NCBI GenBank assembly: GCA_964436865.1
Contig: CAYTFK010000285.1
Location: forward strand, 1 to 9,486
Direction of reading: 5' to 3'
Source: JAXGPP01 sp964436865
Lineage (GTDB): Bacteria > Planctomycetota > Planctomycetia > Pirellulales > Thermoguttaceae
DNA: 9,486 nucleotides
This document shows positions 6,939 through 9,486 of the stretch, piece after piece. The position numbers and the translations under genes are program-made. The notes under the pieces were generated by a model. That model was not told where the DNA came from, searched no databases, and saw nothing but the letters and a program-made list of their open reading frames with translations. The first letter of the stretch is position 1. Each line of letters begins with the position of its first letter.

Positions 6939-8081
6939 ATGTCGATTGCTGAGCATACAACCACCATCGAGTCCTGCCGTTTCTGCTTCATGTGCCGCCA
7001 CGTCTGCACGATGGGCGTGATCAGCGGCAAAGAGTCGGACACCCCGCGCGGTAAGGGCCTGATCCTGTTCAAGATCCTCAAGGGCCACGCCGACTACACT
7101 CCTGACCTGGTCGATACGATCTACCGCTGCTGCCTTTGCGGCCTGTGCGAGACCTGGTGCAAGGCCGACTGCCATCCACCCGACGCCATCCTGGCGGCGC
7201 GCGCCGACCTTGTCTCCCAGGGCAAGGAACCCGGCATGGTGCGGCAGCTCCGCGACAAGTTGCTCGCGACCGGCAACCCGTTTGGGCTGCCGGCCAAGGC
7301 TCGGTTCCAGCCCTGGAGCACCCCGGACCTGTTTCGCCCGCAAGCTGAGGTTGTCTACTACGTCGGGTGCGACACGGCCTACCGGCAGCCGCAGATTGCC
7401 CAGGCATTCCTGAAGATTCTTGCCGCAGCCAAGGCCGATTTCACGCTTCTGCAAAACGAGAGCTCGACCGGCAAGCCCCTCTTGGTGCTGGGATACCGGG
7501 ACGAAGCGCGGCAGGCAGCCGAGCGTCTCGCGGCGGAGATTCGCGCCGCACGACCCAAGGTCCTGGTGACAACCTGTCCCAGTGCCTTCGACGCGTTCAA
7601 GAACGATTACCCCGCGATGGGCCTGGATCTTGGCGGAATTGAGGTCCTGCACGCCGCCGAGTACGTTGATCGCCTGATGGAACAGGGGACCGTTGCGGCG
7701 CGCAACCGGATGGCCGTTGTCGCCACGTTCCTCGATGGCTCGTACCTGGGCCGCGGACACGCCCTTTATGAGCCGCCACGGCGGATCCTCCGGCGAATTG
7801 GCGGCCTTGCCTTGCGGGAAATGACCTGGAACCGTGAGCTGGCCTATGCCTGCGGCGAGCCTGGCAGCGTCTTTCACTCGCTTTATCCCGAGTTGAGCCG
7901 CGACATGGCCCGACGGGTGCTGGAGGAAGCTGCAAACTCCGGCGCCGGCGTCCTGATCACCGCGTGCCCGGCAACGCTGACGTTGTTCCAGCAGGTCAAC
8001 CACACGAACCTGGCAGTGCGCGATCTTGTCGAGGTCATCGCCGATGCGGTAGCCGAAGTCGGGGCCGGGCGGCCGACTTGA
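6939..8081 (+). CDS. GlcF-like (Fe-S)-binding protein with degenerate CCG domains
   Basis: A 380-residue protein resembling GlcF/LutA/HdrD-type Fe-S subunits. Two ferredoxin motifs are intact: CRFCFMCRHVC (Cys13, 16, 19, 23) and CCLCGLCETWC (Cys64, 67, 70, 74), with extra Cys65 and Cys78. They should hold two [4Fe-4S] clusters that carry electrons from the FAD subunit toward quinones. Two CCG-type repeats follow but have lost most ligands. In repeat 1 only Cys144 and Cys213 remain: the CCG position reads STG (176-178) and CxxC reads CPSA (213-216). In repeat 2 the DPCHLGR-like segment reads DGSYLGR (266-272), CCG reads ACG (304-306) and CxxC reads CPAT (343-346). The fold looks kept (LYEPPRRIL, 276-284). 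The frame is open upstream inside the FAD gene, but ATG 6939 is the first start after that gene's stop; its ribosome site is weak. No membrane segment is seen, so it would be a cytoplasmic or peripheral subunit. Confidence 0.88.
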   Translation: MSIAEHTTTIESCRFCFMCRHVCTMGVISGKESDTPRGKGLILFKILKGHADYTPDLVDTIYRCCLCGLCETWCKADCHPPDAILAARADLVSQGKEPGMVRQLRDKLLATGNPFGLPAKARFQPWSTPDLFRPQAEVVYYVGCDTAYRQPQIAQAFLKILAAAKADFTLLQNESSTGKPLLVLGYRDEARQAAERLAAEIRAARPKVLVTTCPSAFDAFKNDYPAMGLDLGGIEVLHAAEYVDRLMEQGTVAARNRMAVVATFLDGSYLGRGHALYEPPRRILRRIGGLALREMTWNRELAYACGEPGSVFHSLYPELSRDMARRVLEEAANSGAGVLITACPATLTLFQQVNHTNLAVRDLVEVIADAVAEVGAGRPT

Positions 8082-8092
8082 GTTCGCATACT

Positions 8093-8113
8093 GGCCGGCC
8101 TCGCGACCCGGCC
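8093..8113 (+). other. GC-rich hairpin between Fe-S gene and second transporter
   Basis: GGCCGG at 8093-8098 can pair with CCGGCC at 8108-8113, giving a 6-bp all-GC stem with a 9-base loop that itself contains TCGCGA. It sits 11 bases after the stop of the Fe-S gene in the longest complete gap inside the window (8082-8164). No T-tract follows, so a classical intrinsic terminator is not supported. It could protect the upstream mRNA 3' end or reduce read-through into the transporter. No convincing sigma-70 promoter was seen in this gap. In DNA this rich in GC a 6-bp stem can arise by chance. Confidence 0.35.
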
Positions 8114-8147
8114 CCACGCCGTTTCTGCAAAACATCACGGTTTCATG

Positions 8148-8154
8148 AAGGGAG
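8148..8154 (+). promoter_or_regulatory. Strong Shine-Dalgarno site for the second MFS gene
   Basis: AAGGGAG lies 10 bases before the ATG at 8165 and is one of the best anti-Shine-Dalgarno matches in the window. It fixes the transporter start and suggests that this gene is translated independently of the upstream Fe-S gene, unlike the overlapping genes earlier in the cluster. Confidence 0.65.
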
Positions 8155-8164
8155 AATCTGAATC

Positions 8165-9322
8165 ATGGAGAAGGTCGTAGCCCCTTTGTGCGTGATGGGT
8201 CTAGGGCTGTGCTTCTCGCTTTGGGGAGCCATCAGTGTAAAGCTGATTCCGCGACTAGGGATTGACAAGGGGCAGTTTGGCAGCCTCATTTCCCTCTTCA
8301 TGGGTTCCTGCCTGGTACTGTCGTTGATCATGGGCGTGGTCCTCGACAGCGTGGGCTACATGCCGGTGGCAGTGTTCGGCTTCGCGACCGTCTCCTGCTG
8401 CCTGTTTCTGCTTGCCTACGCCCGCGCGTATCCCGTGGTGTTGGGGGTCTGTATGCTGCTGGGCGCCGGGGCCATGGCGCTCAACGCGGCGGGCAATACC
8501 CTTGCCACGCGAGTCTTCTTCGACGGCAAGAATCCCGCCGCGGCGAGCAACCTCACCAACGTCTTCTTCGGTGCGGGCATCCTGCTCACGCCTTTGACGG
8601 TCAGCTTTCTCTTCCGCAAGACGACCTACGAACGGACCCTCGCCGCGATGGCGATCGTGGTTCTGCTGCCCGTGGCGGCGGCCGTCGCGGCAAGCTACCC
8701 GACAAGCAATGCGGCATTTGCTTTTTCCGACGCGCTGGGACTGCTTCGGGAGCCGGGCTTGTGGATGGGCGGTCTGGTGCTGTTCTGCTGCTTCAGCCTG
8801 GATACGACCTTGAAGAGCTGGCTGCCGTCGCTCGGCAAAGAAGTGATCGGCCAGGCGCATCCGGAGCGCGAAGTGGGCGCCGTCGACGCATCGGCCCTCC
8901 GCCTGCTCGTCTGGTTCGGTGCCGGCATGATGCTCAGCCGTTTCCTTGCAAGCAACGTTCCGTTCATCACCGAACGCGGCGTGTGGTTCGTGTCTGCCGC
9001 AGGCGTGGCTTCGGGGGTCGTTATCCTGGCCCTCATCAGGACGGCGAGTTCCACGCTGGTAGTTGTTCTGGCGGCCACGGCGGGGTTCATCTTCGGCCTG
9101 TCCTTTCCCACCACCCTGGGCGTCACCTTCGCCAAGTTTCCCAAGGAAGTCCGCGGCAGCGTGTTCGGAATCCTCTTTGCCATCGGCCTGCTTGGCTCTG
9201 TGATCATGCCCAAAGCGATCGGGAATCTGGCCAGGGGCTCCACGGTCCAGAAGAGCCTGCGGCTTTTGCTCCCCCTCTGCGTGCTCCAGGCGATTCTGGC
9301 GATCGTGCTGGGCTGGATTTAG
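8165..9322 (+). CDS. FucP/GlcP-like MFS sugar transporter
   Basis: A 385-residue integral membrane protein with about 12 hydrophobic segments, of the major facilitator superfamily. Its pattern resembles the fucose/glucose:H+ symporter group. The first helix contains FSLWGAISVKLIPRLGI (17-33). Loop 2-3 carries LDSVGYMPVAV (60-70). GAGAMALNAAGNTLATRVF (100-118) contains the Asn-rich segment common in FucP-like carriers, followed by NVFFGAGILLTPL (132-144). Near the end, KFPKEVRGSVFGILFAIG (327-344) matches the typical second-half loop and helix. It is not similar by eye to the NupG-like carrier earlier in the window, so the locus holds two unrelated MFS carriers. One may import the substrate and the other a related sugar, or one may export a product. 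The start at ATG 8165 is set by AAGGGAG. The gap and hairpin before it leave open whether it belongs to the same transcript. Confidence 0.85.
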   Translation: MEKVVAPLCVMGLGLCFSLWGAISVKLIPRLGIDKGQFGSLISLFMGSCLVLSLIMGVVLDSVGYMPVAVFGFATVSCCLFLLAYARAYPVVLGVCMLLGAGAMALNAAGNTLATRVFFDGKNPAAASNLTNVFFGAGILLTPLTVSFLFRKTTYERTLAAMAIVVLLPVAAAVAASYPTSNAAFAFSDALGLLREPGLWMGGLVLFCCFSLDTTLKSWLPSLGKEVIGQAHPEREVGAVDASALRLLVWFGAGMMLSRFLASNVPFITERGVWFVSAAGVASGVVILALIRTASSTLVVVLAATAGFIFGLSFPTTLGVTFAKFPKEVRGSVFGILFAIGLLGSVIMPKAIGNLARGSTVQKSLRLLLPLCVLQAILAIVLGWI

Positions 9323-9323
9323 A

Positions 9324-9344
9324 CTGGAGGAGCCCGGCTTCCAG
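9324..9344 (+). other. Possible hairpin after the second MFS gene (weak terminator candidate)
   Basis: Directly after the TAG of the transporter, CTGGAGG (9324-9330) can pair with CTTCCAG (9338-9344), giving seven pairs including one G-T wobble and a 7-base loop. The following bases are ATCGGCGTTTC, not a T-tract, so it is a poor intrinsic terminator. The GGAGG on the left arm is not followed by a start codon at useful distance. It may mark the operon end or be chance. Confidence 0.3.
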
Positions 9345-9385
9345 ATCGGCGTTTCATCCAAACGGGGCCAGCGAAAGGCGGCAAG

Positions 9386-9486
9386 ATGCACGACCCAAGG
9401 CCCATCGGCCGATATCGCCTTTGGCAGCGAGCGCTGCTGTCTTGCCTCCTGCCAGTCTCCTTGTCCCGGCCTGCGTTCGCTCAGGA
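9386..9486 (+). CDS. N-terminus of an exported protein (truncated at window end)
   Basis: An open frame runs from ATG 9386 to the window edge, giving 33 full codons. It reads as a Sec-type signal peptide: a charged n-region (GRYRLWQR, residues 8-15), a hydrophobic core (ALLSCLLPVSL, 16-26) and a c-region SRPAFA followed by Gln33, matching an A-x-A signal peptidase I site. The Cys at 20 lies too early in the core for a convincing lipobox. A GAAAGGCGG purine-rich ribosome site is at 9372-9380. The frame is too short for standard ORF callers. The mature part lies outside the window, so function is unknown; a secreted hydrolase or binding protein serving the same sugar pathway would fit the context but is only a guess. 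Confidence 0.6.
   Translation, partial: MHDPRPIGRYRLWQRALLSCLLPVSLSRPAFAQ

Noticed and set aside
8093..8113. Intrinsic terminator
   Set aside because: The stem is GC-rich but no U-tract follows, so only a hairpin of unknown role is reported.
6909..8138. 409-codon minus-strand frame opposite the Fe-S gene
   Set aside because: The plus strand encodes clear ferredoxin motifs; the antisense product has no domain signal.
8145..8180. 12-codon upstream ORF overlapping the second transporter start
   Set aside because: It starts at an ATG within the Shine-Dalgarno region in another frame, has no ribosome site of its own, and encodes nothing recognisable; most likely chance.
8255..9391. 378-codon minus-strand frame opposite the second transporter
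   Set aside because: It is very hydrophilic (Arg, Gln, His, Glu-rich), the expected mirror of a hydrophobic membrane protein gene.

Overview
The window is about 9.5 kb of GC-rich (roughly 60-65% by eye) bacterial DNA in which every supported gene lies on the plus strand. Genes are packed with overlaps of 4, 11 and 20 bases or short gaps, so most of it reads as one operon that enters from the left edge and leaves at the right edge. The gene content points to a heterotrophic environmental bacterium of the PVC group, most likely a planctomycete or a similar uncultured lineage. The clues are paired Gfo/Idh/MocA oxidoreductases, a TIM-barrel sugar isomerase and a NupG-like nucleoside/sugar:H+ symporter. 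No rRNA or taxonomic marker is present, so the placement is an inference. No tRNA, CRISPR array, insertion sequence or phage gene was seen.

Layout. Bases 3-620 are the C-terminal part of a Gfo/Idh/MocA oxidoreductase. Then come a complete second Gfo/Idh/MocA dehydrogenase (655-1701), a sugar phosphate isomerase/epimerase-type TIM barrel (1691-2533) and a NupG-like MFS symporter starting at GTG (2530-3720). These are followed by a NagB-family deaminase/isomerase homologue (3733-4524), a signal-less NodB-type deacetylase (4527-5486), a GlcD/AGPS-like FAD oxidoreductase (5467-6912) and a GlcF-like iron-sulfur protein (6939-8081). After an 83-base gap with a hairpin comes a second, FucP-like MFS transporter (8165-9322), and then the first 33 codons of an exported protein (from 9386). 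There is no gene-free stretch longer than 84 bases.

How the genes may work together. The set looks like a carbohydrate catabolic locus: uptake by two unrelated MFS carriers, N-deacetylation in the cytoplasm, deamination or isomerisation, NAD(P)-dependent sugar oxidation and epimerisation, and flavin/Fe-S oxidation of a hydroxy acid. Two members depart from their families. The NagB homologue keeps the catalytic Asp/His/Glu but appears to lack the Arg and Lys that hold the substrate phosphate. The GlcF-like protein keeps two ferredoxin-type CxxCxxCxxxC motifs but has lost nearly all Cys ligands of both CCG domains. No sugar kinase is seen. The most interesting hypothesis is therefore a kinase-independent (non-phosphorylative) route for an N-acetylated amino sugar or related compound. 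This is inferred from gene content and residue changes, not demonstrated.
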